Assembly: GCF_024347135.1 (NCBI RefSeq)
Contig: NZ_AP024908.1
Span: 744,001 to 808,000, forward strand
DNA from: Vibrio spartinae
GTDB taxonomy: Bacteria > Pseudomonadota > Gammaproteobacteria > Enterobacterales > Vibrionaceae
Reading direction: 5' to 3'
DNA: 64,000 bases
Shown: positions 8,625 to 17,562 of the stretch, in pieces
Layout: each line of letters opens with the position of its first letter
Numbering within the stretch: the first letter of the stretch is position 1
Program-made: the position numbers and the translations under genes
The notes under the pieces: generated by a model
Database searches by the model: none
The model's input: the letters and a program-made list of their open reading frames with translations, nothing else
What the model was told of the DNA's origin: nothing

Positions 8625-10085
8625 TCATCTGACAGACGAACGACTTTTTATCAAACGACCGATAATACCGGGATAATAACGCCAGTTGTAATCAAATATT
8701 TCCATTAATTGTGGGTTCCCATAGCGAGAAAGGCTAATGGCATGAAAACGATTATGCTGTGCCTTTAGCGTATTGATTGCTTCATTTAACTCTTGAGAAG
8801 GTTTCGGTGCCATAAAATCAGAAATCACCACCAAATCAGCATTCTTATATCGATCACTGTGCATGGTCTTAATCGCATCCGATAATGCCAGTTCTAGGTC
8901 AGTGCCGCCTTTAAAGGTATAACTCAGAAAGTCACAAACTTCCCTCAGCCCATCTTGCTTCGTTAGTTGATAGGTAATGATTTGTGTTGAGAAAATCACA
9001 ACATAGCAGTCCCGGTTATCCGCCAGAGCAATCTGCATCAAAGCATAGGCGACCGCTTTGGCACACTGCTCCGGAAACCCGTTCATCGAACCGGACGCAT
9101 CAATACACACCACAAACGGCCCTTTTTCAATATCCACTTGAGCATTGGCTGGTTTTGTCGTGGTCACTTTTGATAATGTTCGCGATTTACCCTGCATACG
9201 ATAGTTCAACAACCGCTTATCAATCAAATGCTTATAAAAAATCACTTCCAGCTCAGGATGTGCTAAAAATAGCATCTCATTGGGAAGAATTTTATTCAAA
9301 TCATCACTCTGATGGACACCAACAATATCGTCGGTGGCCTGATCAGATTGTTCTTCAACCAACTGTAGTGTTTCGACACTTGCCTGCTGCAGATCAGGAT
9401 CATCCACCTCGCTGGCCATACGACCAAGATTTTCAGCGATCTGTTGAATTTCCTTATGTTTTTTAAGAAATTCAGCATGTTTTTTCATCACGGTCAAATC
9501 AACTTTGCCTAACTTGGCACCGGCCATATTCCACAAACGGCGGATACTTTTTATATCGTCGGTATCCGTGACTTGATCCATAGAGCGCAGTGTTTCAATC
9601 CGCTTATATAAGTCGTCCAATACCTTATCTTTATTCGCTTCCAGCTCCATCACCTGCGCCTGTTTGAGCGCATTGGATAAACTGTTATACCATTGATCGC
9701 AAAAGTAATGGGGAAACATCGGATTACTGAAATTTTTCTTTTGCCCACATAACTGGCGGGCGGTGGTATAAAATGCAGAATGCCATTCAAGTTGTTGTAA
9801 CACCTCAGGGATTTTCTGAAAAAATGTCTTTTCATCCCAATGAATCACTTCCTGATATAACGCTAATTCCTGTTGAAATCGCTCCGTTTCACAAACATTG
9901 GTCATTCTTTTCTTCACCTGACCACGCCACTTGAGCAAATGATTTTGTACCGAAGTATTCACACCTCGGTTTTCAACCGCGATCAACAGCTGAATGTTGT
10001 CCATCAGTTCATTCACCGCGGTATCAATTAAACCCGAATCGGCGATTATCATTGCGAGATTTAGTCCGTCAACACCTAACATCAC
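8625..10085 (-). CDS. viaA: VWA-domain protein ViaA
   Basis: This 486-residue protein has a helical N-terminal half and a C-terminal von Willebrand A domain with the MIDAS motif DASGSMNG (about residues 331-338), the conserved threonine in FKGGTDLELAL and the aspartate in VVISDFMAP. ViaA partners the MoxR-type ATPase RavA, and in E. coli the pair is linked to aminoglycoside uptake, respiratory complexes and membrane lipids. Here viaA follows ravA after 6 bases, as expected for a co-translated pair. The length agrees with E. coli ViaA (about 480). Confidence 0.93.
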   Translation of the reverse strand: MMLGVDGLNLAMIIADSGLIDTAVNELMDNIQLLIAVENRGVNTSVQNHLLKWRGQVKKRMTNVCETERFQQELALYQEVIHWDEKTFFQKIPEVLQQLEWHSAFYTTARQLCGQKKNFSNPMFPHYFCDQWYNSLSNALKQAQVMELEANKDKVLDDLYKRIETLRSMDQVTDTDDIKSIRRLWNMAGAKLGKVDLTVMKKHAEFLKKHKEIQQIAENLGRMASEVDDPDLQQASVETLQLVEEQSDQATDDIVGVHQSDDLNKILPNEMLFLAHPELEVIFYKHLIDKRLLNYRMQGKSRTLSKVTTTKPANAQVDIEKGPFVVCIDASGSMNGFPEQCAKAVAYALMQIALADNRDCYVVIFSTQIITYQLTKQDGLREVCDFLSYTFKGGTDLELALSDAIKTMHSDRYKNADLVVISDFMAPKPSQELNEAINTLKAQHNRFHAISLSRYGNPQLMEIFDYNWRYYPGIIGRLIKSRSSVR

Positions 10086-10091
10086 AATCTC

Positions 10092-11759
10092 CTAAGCGAA
10101 ATACTGACCGAAATGATTCATCTGCTGAGCGGCTTCTTCACTCGCAGTAATTGATTGCTCCAACTGTTGTTGTAATTGCTGTAATGAACTTTCCATCGCC
10201 ACAGGCAGCTCAGGATCGATGAAATGATGTGGCAATGCATCATGAAACTGCCGAGATGCCTGACGTAAATGCGTGGCGGCTTGCGCCAATTGATGATGAA
10301 CCTGTTCAATCCGTGTTTGCCATGCCTGAAAGAGTTGATGCTGATTTTGATGTTGTGTCGTCACGACAGAAACCAGTACCGAACGATTGGCAATATCTTT
10401 GATAATCAACAAGTCTTCTGAGTCAACGCCAAACTGAAAAGAACAAAGGGTGGTATTTTGGTTCACATAACCGAATAGCTCACCGCCCCCTTCGCGGATA
10501 ACCTTGTCAAACTCGGCTTTAGGGACATAAACCCAATGACAATACTTATCAGTATTCTCTGCATCGGTGACAGTTGTATGACTTTGGAGTAACACGATTT
10601 TGAGGAGATCTTTGCGATTACCGGATTGATATGTCTTCGCATGTGTCAAATCATAGCTATAGACCTGTTTCTTAATCAACCCTGCGGTTTTCTCAACCGC
10701 CAACGGCATTGTATATTTCTCTTCCAGTTCTCGTTGAATATCGGTCAACGCTTCCTGACCGATCTCCATTTGGTGCTCAACATCCTGCTGATCAAACGCA
10801 TATTTCAACGCAAACTCACGAATTACGTCCTTCACAATGGCAAGAGAATCAGGGCTATTCCACAAACAATCCTGTAACAGAAACAGATCCAGTGGATTAA
10901 TGCTGTCACGACCGTTAAAGAAAGCACAGGCTTTGAGCAGTTTGACGGCTTTTTTCCAACGTCGGTCAGAAACATACATCTCATCAGATGTCGTCAATGT
11001 ACTGTTTTCCGCTGCTGTATCAAGCATTGACTTGAGCTGGTAGAGTTTTTCAAAAACATCGTTACTCAACGTCAATTGGTCTAATGCCTGCTGCCACTCA
11101 TGATATTCCTGATCGGTAATCGCCAATCCTTCTGGAATATGGGCTTCTTGCGGTGTACCCACCGTCAGCATCGACTTAAAATTTTGTTTATCCTGGATGC
11201 GATTGACAAAGATCCGCACCAGAATCCGGTCAAATAACGCTTCCAGACCACTGTCTTTATCTGGTAACTCATTCGATGCCGACACCAACAGACGCATGGG
11301 TACTCGCTCAACTTCACTACCGTTGTTGAACGTTTTTTCATTCACGACCGTCAGCAATGTATTCAAGATAGCGGGGCCGGCTTTCCAGATTTCATCTAAG
11401 AAAACGACCTGAGCCGTGGGTAGATAACCTTTGGTTAACCGAAGGTAACGTCCGTTATCCTTTAATTCTTGAATGCTCAAGGGGCCGAACACCTCTTCAG
11501 GCGTTGAAAAACGCGTCATGAGGTATTCGAAATAAGAACTATTTTCGAAAGCTTGAATCAGACGTTTCGCAATCAAACTCTTTGCTATACCGGGAGGCCC
11601 CAACAGAAACACACTCTCACCAGCAAGGGCAGAAAGCAGACAAATTTTAATCGCGTGCTCCCGTTCATAGACACCATCAGCCAGTGCTCTGGCTAATTTA
11701 TTGATTCTTTCTGACAGCAACGCCTTCTGCGAATGACTCGCAGGAATTGAACTTACCAT
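10092..11759 (-). CDS. ravA: MoxR-family AAA+ ATPase RavA
   Basis: This protein has about 555 residues. The AAA+ module carries a Walker A in FLLGPPGIAKSL, Walker B VVFLDEIWKAGPAIL, sensor 1 LLVSASNELPD and the segment YVSDRRWKKA. It is followed by a long C-terminal region corresponding to the LARA/helical domains of RavA, with a Gln-rich coiled-coil-like end. RavA forms hexamers, interacts with ViaA and, in E. coli, with the lysine decarboxylase LdcI. The frame reaches ATG 11816, but alignment with E. coli RavA (start shortly before LLAERI) favours the ATG at 11759. No strong Shine-Dalgarno is visible at either. Confidence 0.92.
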   Translation of the reverse strand: MVSSIPASHSQKALLSERINKLARALADGVYEREHAIKICLLSALAGESVFLLGPPGIAKSLIAKRLIQAFENSSYFEYLMTRFSTPEEVFGPLSIQELKDNGRYLRLTKGYLPTAQVVFLDEIWKAGPAILNTLLTVVNEKTFNNGSEVERVPMRLLVSASNELPDKDSGLEALFDRILVRIFVNRIQDKQNFKSMLTVGTPQEAHIPEGLAITDQEYHEWQQALDQLTLSNDVFEKLYQLKSMLDTAAENSTLTTSDEMYVSDRRWKKAVKLLKACAFFNGRDSINPLDLFLLQDCLWNSPDSLAIVKDVIREFALKYAFDQQDVEHQMEIGQEALTDIQRELEEKYTMPLAVEKTAGLIKKQVYSYDLTHAKTYQSGNRKDLLKIVLLQSHTTVTDAENTDKYCHWVYVPKAEFDKVIREGGGELFGYVNQNTTLCSFQFGVDSEDLLIIKDIANRSVLVSVVTTQHQNQHQLFQAWQTRIEQVHHQLAQAATHLRQASRQFHDALPHHFIDPELPVAMESSLQQLQQQLEQSITASEEAAQQMNHFGQYFA

Positions 11760-12077
11760 GAAATGACTCACTAGATTCACAAGATACTGAGCTCTTGTTG
11801 TAATATTTTTATACAACTTCAGTTTATTATAATTTTATCGTTTTGTTAATTAGATGTTGCACAAGATTTAATTTGTACTGTTGTTTTTATATCAGATTCA
11901 TAATTCGTGCGATTGGTTGAAACCTATGTTTCCAAATATGAGTTCTGTATCATTATCAACACTGAGATTTATTCAAACTAAAAGCCTTTATTTTTGAGTG
12001 TCATAGCGGTATCGTTTCTCCAAGAATACCCGATCACATTTCCGAGCCATCACAGGCCGGATAAGTCAAAGGACTGC

Positions 12078-12593
12078 ATGCGTAAAACGATACATCAGTG
12101 GAAACAGATTTCTTTGGTTGAAGAAGAAATCATGCTACCAACCCACCATCCAATCCTTCATACGACGATCATTCATCCCGGAGCCGCGGTGATCCTGCCT
12201 GTCAATCAACAGGGAGAGATTGTCATGTTACGACAATTCCGCCCATCAATTCGAAAATGGCTCCTCGAATTACCCGCCGGTACCCGCGAAGCGCCAGAGA
12301 CACCACTGGCATGTGCACAACGAGAACTCGCTGAAGAAACGGGCTACCTTGCCAGCGAGTGGGTCGCTTTAGGGCAATTAACCCCGCTTGCCGGCTTTTG
12401 TGATGAAATTCAGCATCTGTTTGTGGCCAAAGGTCTCTCTGTGACACAAGATTACCAACGCGACGATGATGAGGTCATTGAGATCTTCTGCCTGTCCGTT
12501 CAAGCGCTGGAAAAAAAGATTATCGATGGTGAAATTACGGATACCAAAACCATCGCTTGTCTGAGTAAAGCCAAGCTTTGTGGCTATCTATGA
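12078..12593 (+). CDS. Nudix hydrolase, ADP-ribose pyrophosphatase-like
   Basis: This 171-residue protein has the sequence IVMLRQFRPSIRKWLLELPAG before a Nudix box around ACAQRELAEETGY, the layout of the NudF/ADP-sugar pyrophosphatase group in which an aromatic strand and ELPAG precede the box. It probably hydrolyses ADP-ribose or another nucleoside diphosphate sugar. The frame is open from 11994, but the ATG at 12078 has AAAGGA just upstream and matches the family length. It diverges from ravA across about 300 bases of AT-rich promoter region. The TetR gene follows after about 120 bases. Confidence 0.87.
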   Translation: MRKTIHQWKQISLVEEEIMLPTHHPILHTTIIHPGAAVILPVNQQGEIVMLRQFRPSIRKWLLELPAGTREAPETPLACAQRELAEETGYLASEWVALGQLTPLAGFCDEIQHLFVAKGLSVTQDYQRDDDEVIEIFCLSVQALEKKIIDGEITDTKTIACLSKAKLCGYL

Positions 12594-12712
12594 TAGCGAC
12601 TTATCAGTTGTCCCGTTGATAAATCGGAATACCATCAAAACAGCGCGCTCAAAAGTTGGATACAATTGGGGAAACGCTCAACACTGGAATCTCTCAACAC
12701 CAAAACATCGAA

Positions 12713-13444
12713 ATGACCATAAAAAGACAAGGGCGTCGAAGCGCTCACGATGCTGAACTGACGCGCCAGCAAATTTTACGAATTGCAACTGAGCTGTTTT
12801 GTGAGTTTGGTTATGCGCAAGTCTCGCTGCGAACCATCAGCGAAAAAGTAGGCATTTCACACAGCCTGATTCGCCACCATTTTGGCAGTAAAGAACAAAT
12901 CTGGTATTGCATTAACGACAACATGCATCAATTCATTACCCACTATTGTCAAACCATACTGATGCATTTATCCAAAGACATACCAGTCAATGAACTCCTT
13001 TATCAGTTTATTGTTCGGATGCTGGCTTTCACTCTCATGAACAAACAACCGATCCAGTTGATGGCAGATGTGGTGCGCCAAAAAGGCAGCAGATTCGACT
13101 ATTTCATTGATCAGTCCGGTGAAGTGGAGAAACTGATTTCCCATCTGGCTGAAGATTACAACCAACGTTTCCCGAAACGCGCCATTAAAATTTGGGAAAT
13201 TAAATGGCACATGATCATGTTTGCCCACGGTGCCGCCTCTCTGGGCCCTTTCTTGAATGAAACCTGGTCACAGGAATGTGATACTGAAAACGAATGTCTA
13301 TTGAAACATTGGCAGATGTGCGATGAAATCATGGCGAGAAAATTGATGATACCCGCGTCATCCCGTTTACAGCCTCAACAGCTTGACGAACTGGTCATTC
13401 AACTGGACGAGTCATACCCTACAACCCAAGTAAGGTCGATTTAA
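12713..13444 (+). CDS. TetR/AcrR family transcriptional regulator
   Basis: The N-terminal HTH is clear: TRQQILRIATELFCEFGYAQVSLRTISEKVGISHSLIRHHFGSKEQIW in pattern (residues about 15-62). The C-terminal ligand domain is unrecognised. The protein has about 243 residues from the ATG at 12713. The frame extends to 12656 through a TTG, but that part does not look like TetR sequence. No clear Shine-Dalgarno supports either start. The target is unknown: neighbours are the Nudix gene upstream and the convergent galE. The paired palindromes just downstream (13473-13501) could be binding sites, but their position after the gene makes this doubtful. Confidence 0.85.
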   Translation: MTIKRQGRRSAHDAELTRQQILRIATELFCEFGYAQVSLRTISEKVGISHSLIRHHFGSKEQIWYCINDNMHQFITHYCQTILMHLSKDIPVNELLYQFIVRMLAFTLMNKQPIQLMADVVRQKGSRFDYFIDQSGEVEKLISHLAEDYNQRFPKRAIKIWEIKWHMIMFAHGAASLGPFLNETWSQECDTENECLLKHWQMCDEIMARKLMIPASSRLQPQQLDELVIQLDESYPTTQVRSI

Positions 13445-13472
13445 AACGGTCCATCACTCATTTGACTCGATT

Positions 13473-13501
13473 GGTTTGCAAACGAATCACGTTTGCAAAC
13501 C
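13473..13501. repeat. Long inverted repeat made of two palindromic GTTTGCAAAC units
   Basis: GGTTTGCAAACG and CGTTTGCAAACC flank a 5-nt spacer, forming a perfect 12-bp stem; each arm is itself a palindrome. It lies between the convergent tetR-like gene and galE. No T-run follows on either strand, so it is either a poor terminator or a pair of protein binding sites. Confidence 0.6.
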
Positions 13502-13559
13502 TAAGGTCACTTTTTCAACAGTTTTTTCAACATGAGACCGACATCTTCAATCAGTCATC

Positions 13560-14576
13560 CTACATATCCGGATAACCATCCGGATTGTTTGACTGCCACC
13601 GCCAACTATCCTGAACCATGTCATCTAATGAGCGGGTGGCACACCATCCTAATTCTTGCGTTGCTTTGGCTGGGTCAGCCCAACACTCTGCAATATCCCC
13701 CGGACGGCGTTCAACCAATTGGTAAGGAATCGTTTGACCACACGCTTTTTCAAACGCATGAACCATATCCAGCACACTGTAGCCAATCCCGGTTCCGAGA
13801 TTGTACACATGCAATCCGCCTTTGGTGCCAACGTTTTGCAAGGCAGCAACATGTCCATCCGCGAGATCCATCACATGAATATAGTCCCGAACCCCCGTAC
13901 CATCTTTGGTCGGATAATCATCACCAAAAATAGAGAGACTCTCACGACGTCCGACAGCAACCTGGGCCACAAACGGCATCAGATTGTTCGGGATCCCTTG
14001 CGGATCTTCACCAATCTCACCCGACGGATGTGACCCCACCGGATTAAAATAACGAAGCAACGCGATACTCCAGTCCGGATTCGCGTGTTGGAAGTCAGTG
14101 AGACATTCCTCAACGATCAGTTTACTTCTGCCATATGGATTCGTCGCCTGAGTCGGAAAATCTTCGAGGATAGGCACTGAAGCCGGATCACCGTAAACCG
14201 TTGCAGATGAACTGAAAACCAATGTTTTCACATTCGCGATCCGCATCGCATCAACCAATACCAAAGTACCACTCACATTATTTTCATAATATTCCAGTGG
14301 TTTTTGAACCGATTCGCCAACCGCTTTTAAACCTGCAAAATGAATCACAGCATCAATCTGATGCTCATTCAGCACTTCAATCAATAGACTACGGTCACGA
14401 ACGTCACCTCGGATAAATACAGGTCGGTAACCAGAAATCTTTTCAATACGTTCCAACACGGCTGATTTGCTATTGTAAAGATTGTCTAAAATCACAGGCG
14501 TCATGCCTGCTTCAATCATCTGAATACAGGTATGGCTGCCAATATAGCCCATACCGCCGGTAATCAATACATTCAT
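13560..14576 (-). CDS. galE: UDP-glucose 4-epimerase
   Basis: This 338-residue short-chain dehydrogenase-type enzyme interconverts UDP-glucose and UDP-galactose. The NAD-binding GGMGYIGSH motif is at residues 7-15, the catalytic serine region FSSSATVYG at about 120-128, and the YxxxK pair occurs in NPYGRSKLIVEE at about 147-158. The length is normal for bacterial GalE. No galactose-operon partners are adjacent, so it is probably a stand-alone copy for surface polysaccharide precursors or galactose use; that role is inference. Confidence 0.95.
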   Translation of the reverse strand: MNVLITGGMGYIGSHTCIQMIEAGMTPVILDNLYNSKSAVLERIEKISGYRPVFIRGDVRDRSLLIEVLNEHQIDAVIHFAGLKAVGESVQKPLEYYENNVSGTLVLVDAMRIANVKTLVFSSSATVYGDPASVPILEDFPTQATNPYGRSKLIVEECLTDFQHANPDWSIALLRYFNPVGSHPSGEIGEDPQGIPNNLMPFVAQVAVGRRESLSIFGDDYPTKDGTGVRDYIHVMDLADGHVAALQNVGTKGGLHVYNLGTGIGYSVLDMVHAFEKACGQTIPYQLVERRPGDIAECWADPAKATQELGWCATRSLDDMVQDSWRWQSNNPDGYPDM

Positions 14577-14725
14577 TGCCTAGCCTCTCCCATGTAACAC
14601 TTACATTGGTGATATTACCACACCAATGTAATCGTAAAGTCATTCTAGCTTGAAATTCCTGCGACATCTGTCCGGATTATAAGAATCATGCGACGGATCC
14701 AGGCAAACGTAACGACGGGATGAGA

Positions 14726-16171
14726 TTAACAACCAACAGTTTTCGCCAGTTCAATGGGATAACCTCGCGCCTGAGCCAAATCAATCGCAAATTGTTCAAT
14801 GCTATCGGCTTCGAGCGAAAGACTAATCGGATGCAGTTGCTCAATCGACACTGACGTAGAGTCATGGGCTAACTGCCAGTGCGATATCAGCTTCCTTGCC
14901 GCTTCTAAAGCCGATGAACCTTTGACAATCTCGATCCGGGCATAATTGTGACCACTGAACGACACATCAGCGGCACGCAGCGTCTCATCTTTACCCGGGA
15001 TCTGTTGGGCTCCAAACAGTGGCTTACCGTCCGGGTAAGCGCGACAATAATCAGGCATAAACTTGCCGATATGCGCAATCGCATGGCGCGTTCTGGCTTC
15101 AACCACAGCAACCGGCCAACCGTTGGTCAGTTTCATCTGCAGCACATCAGGCAAAATTGGTTGTGATGAATGGATCGAACTCCGTGTTAACCCATCATCA
15201 AACAAAGTGATAGCTTTCGTCATACCATGCAACTGAAAAACGCCGTCAGCATATGGTGTCAACTGAGCCATTCCCTGCGGTGTGCCGCGCTGACCATGAA
15301 ATATCACCTCGGGCCAGAGACTATGCTCATCAGGCCATCTCGCAAGATATGCGGCTTTAAATTCAGCCATCCGGTACTGAGGATTCTTGGTGAGATCATC
15401 CAGTTTGCCCGTCTCATATCCACAGGCATTGACCAAATAATCCACAACCAACGTATGGGGTTGTGAATCTTGATCATGATAAGTTAGATGCCACTGTCCA
15501 TCATGCATTTGCGCATCGAGCAACGTACTGTTGGTGAGCAGTTGACAATGAGGCAGCTGTTGGAGGGTCAACATCGCGGTTGCAGCAAGGCGGAAAACAC
15601 TCCACCCATATTCTTGTACCGCAATAACAGGATACTGAATCAGCGCCAAATCCACATGCTTTGCAAAAGGAATCAGCCAGTCATCCATGCTGACAGGCTC
15701 ATTTGGCTGGGTGCATAACTTGAGTCGTTCTAAATCAGCTCGTTCATAGAGTTGATAGTATTCGTCCGGGTTCCCCAGAACTTCATTGCGGGCATCCTGT
15801 TGAACCATCGCTTGATAAGCCTGTTTTATTGCTTCTAACCGGGACAATAATGCTCGTGGATGTTCGGGATCAATCGTCGGGGTCGCGATCACAGTCGGAC
15901 GCTTGTTGACGGTATGTCGATATAGCCGGATCGTCTCAACGGACTGTCGTAATAATTCCAGACATTGTTGTTGAGAGATCTCTCGATATAGGTTTCCCCC
16001 GGCATGAAGATGACAGATTGGCGGACCATTAACCAAACTCGGGCCTCGTTCCATAAGAACGACGTCTAAGCCCTGTTCACCTAAATGAACCGCAGCCGTC
16101 GCTCCCGCAACGCCACCACCAATAATCGCAATCCGAGGTTTTTGGCGATTCGATGAATTATTCTGCATCAT
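14726..16171 (-). CDS. FAD-dependent oxidoreductase (DAO-like fold)
   Basis: This 481-residue flavoprotein has an N-terminal dinucleotide-binding motif IAIIGGGVAGATAAVHLGEQ (residues 14-33) ending in the acidic residue of LMERG. Later blocks VDYLVNACGYETG and SFSGHNYARIEIVKGSSALEAA are consistent with a D-amino-acid-oxidase-like FAD protein. I do not recognise the substrate. No signal peptide or transmembrane segment is visible, so it is likely cytoplasmic. It appears to be transcribed alone, with galE about 150 bases downstream on the same strand. Confidence 0.8.
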   Translation of the reverse strand: MMQNNSSNRQKPRIAIIGGGVAGATAAVHLGEQGLDVVLMERGPSLVNGPPICHLHAGGNLYREISQQQCLELLRQSVETIRLYRHTVNKRPTVIATPTIDPEHPRALLSRLEAIKQAYQAMVQQDARNEVLGNPDEYYQLYERADLERLKLCTQPNEPVSMDDWLIPFAKHVDLALIQYPVIAVQEYGWSVFRLAATAMLTLQQLPHCQLLTNSTLLDAQMHDGQWHLTYHDQDSQPHTLVVDYLVNACGYETGKLDDLTKNPQYRMAEFKAAYLARWPDEHSLWPEVIFHGQRGTPQGMAQLTPYADGVFQLHGMTKAITLFDDGLTRSSIHSSQPILPDVLQMKLTNGWPVAVVEARTRHAIAHIGKFMPDYCRAYPDGKPLFGAQQIPGKDETLRAADVSFSGHNYARIEIVKGSSALEAARKLISHWQLAHDSTSVSIEQLHPISLSLEADSIEQFAIDLAQARGYPIELAKTVGC

Positions 16172-16587
16172 TACTCTATCTTGTCTGACGTGTCCACATT
16201 GTATATGTACAAAAATTTAATTTAAATCACATTTTTGATAGGGTTTTCCTTGAATCATCCATTCATCTGCAAGAATAATTTTTTCAAAAAAAACACTTGA
16301 CGAGAACTCTATCTCCCTCGAATTTAGGGTGCTCAACACCTCAAAACTGACGGTAACATATTGAATGTACACATGTGATATCTCAAACGACCGGTCATGC
16401 TTGTCCACTTATCCCAAACTTTATCCACTGTTTTTGTGGATAACTGCTCCGACAACTGAACACGCAACACTTCAAATCAGAAGAGCAAGGGAATGGGTCA
16501 CGATTCACAACTCATAACCAACTTTACCTTGGCTTACTTCTCTATAACTGAGACACTTGTGTCGCAACTTACATTAGGCAAAACAAT
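16172..16587. other. Intergenic region between divergent FAD oxidoreductase and RRM genes
   Basis: This 416-bp divergent promoter region has no convincing gene; a 63-codon minus-strand frame starting with GTG at 16408 has no ribosome binding site and no recognisable content. The right-hand half contains the DnaA-box-like inverted repeat described separately. Confidence 0.5.
16421..16443. promoter_or_regulatory. Inverted pair of DnaA-box-like 9-mers
   Basis: TTATCCACT (16421-16429) faces TGTGGATAA (16435-16443); the second is a perfect reverse complement of the DnaA box TTATCCACA. A weaker TTATCCCAA precedes them at about 16409-16417. The pair also forms an 8-bp stem (TTATCCAC/GTGGATAA) with a T-rich loop, so a hairpin role is possible. 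Confidence 0.45.
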
Positions 16588-16827
16588 ATGAAACTTTTAG
16601 TCCGCAATCTAGCGCGTACAATGACTGAGCACGACATTCGTGTTCTTTTTTCTGCTCATGGCACCGTCACTGAGTGCAATTTGGTTCTAGACCAAACCAC
16701 GGGATTATCAAAAGGCTTCGCATTTGTCGAAATGCCCGACGACAATGAAGCAAAAGCTGCCATCCAAACCCTCAACCTTTCAAGCGTCGCGAAAAGTACC
16801 ATTCGGGTGAAAGTCGCGCACAACTAA
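16588..16827 (+). CDS. Small RRM-domain RNA-binding protein
   Basis: The 79 residues make up one RNA recognition motif: RNP2 as LLVRNL (residues 3-8) and RNP1 as KGFAFVEM (about 45-52), with aromatic Phe positions retained. Single-RRM proteins of this size are known in Vibrio and cyanobacteria as general RNA-binding, often cold- or stress-regulated, proteins, and its targets are unknown. AGG lies 9 bases before the ATG. It is monocistronic, with a long upstream untranslated region or promoter region and its own terminator. Confidence 0.9.
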   Translation: MKLLVRNLARTMTEHDIRVLFSAHGTVTECNLVLDQTTGLSKGFAFVEMPDDNEAKAAIQTLNLSSVAKSTIRVKVAHN

Positions 16828-16836
16828 TATTCCCCG

Positions 16837-16868
16837 GAGCCAGTCATATATAGCGACTGGCTCTTGTG
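16837..16868 (+). terminator. Terminator after the RRM gene
   Basis: The stem GAGCCAGTC/GACTGGCTC has a 9-nt loop, followed by CTTGTGG with few Ts, 10 bases after the stop codon. Confidence 0.65.
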
Positions 16869-17022
16869 GCCTGCCCCCTTTCTGGTCTTATCGATACTGA
16901 GCCATGTGATTCCACCAGCGGACTGCTCAAATATCATGTCTCGATAAACCGGAGTCGGTGACGGAAGCCAATCATTGAAACATCACTTCTGTTTTATCCC
17001 TGAACATCAGAGTTCATGAATA

Positions 17023-17415
17023 TCAATGACGAATACAAGTCGCCTGGTAATTTCCTTGTGACGTACTTAAATAATATTGATGATTGCGGAACACATAACC
17101 AACACCGATGACACGGTATTGGTCCTTGGCTGTAGGGAATACCACATATTCAGCGGCATCCTGACCATAATATGGCTGTTGATATTGCACATATATATTG
17201 GTCTTCACACCGTAAGGTTTATGCTCTCTCACGAGAGTGACTTTCCCCTCATGAATATCATTTGAATATTCAGTCACTTTTGCAGCAAGCGTTGCACTAT
17301 CCCAGGCAATCGTTTTGATGCCAAATTCACTCTCTTCTAATTGACAGGTCGTCGATTGTGCAACCACTATCGGGCTAAACAACATCAATACCCGGGTCAA
17401 AATCGATATCTTCAT
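17023..17415 (-). CDS. Hypothetical exported protein
   Basis: From the ATG at 17415 the protein has about 130 residues. MKISILTRVLMLFSPIVVAQS is a typical Sec signal peptide in pattern, leaving a mature domain of about 110 residues with two cysteines (in TTCQLEE and at the C-terminus, QATCIRH), possibly disulfide-linked in the periplasm. AAGGGA precedes a double ATG at 17413-17418; the frame extends to 17472 without support. I recognise no family. It lies alone between the RRM gene and the Gfo/Idh gene. Confidence 0.7.
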   Translation of the reverse strand: MKISILTRVLMLFSPIVVAQSTTCQLEESEFGIKTIAWDSATLAAKVTEYSNDIHEGKVTLVREHKPYGVKTNIYVQYQQPYYGQDAAEYVVFPTAKDQYRVIGVGYVFRNHQYYLSTSQGNYQATCIRH

Positions 17416-17494
17416 CATTTTCCCTTGGAATATAACGCGAAGGACCGTCGTCGAGCACTGAAAAAAGAACACCTCGGCTGCATTGTCTTACCTC

Positions 17495-17562
17495 ACTCGA
17501 TTAAATGTATGACTCGATTGAATTCACTACTTGATTGAATGTACTACTCGATTGAATGCACT
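17495..17562. repeat. Four tandem 17-bp repeats at the 3' end of the Gfo/Idh gene
   Basis: The units are ACTCGATTAAATGTATG, ACTCGATTGAATTCACT, ACTTGATTGAATGTACT and ACTCGATTGAATGCACT. The last unit lies inside the minus-strand gene that ends at 17544, encoding its C-terminal VHSIE and stop. The other three continue past it, as if the gene end had been duplicated. Confidence 0.85.

Noticed and set aside
16217..16408. 63-codon minus-strand ORF upstream of the FAD oxidoreductase
   Set aside because: GTG start without a Shine-Dalgarno, lying in a divergent promoter region; no family resemblance.
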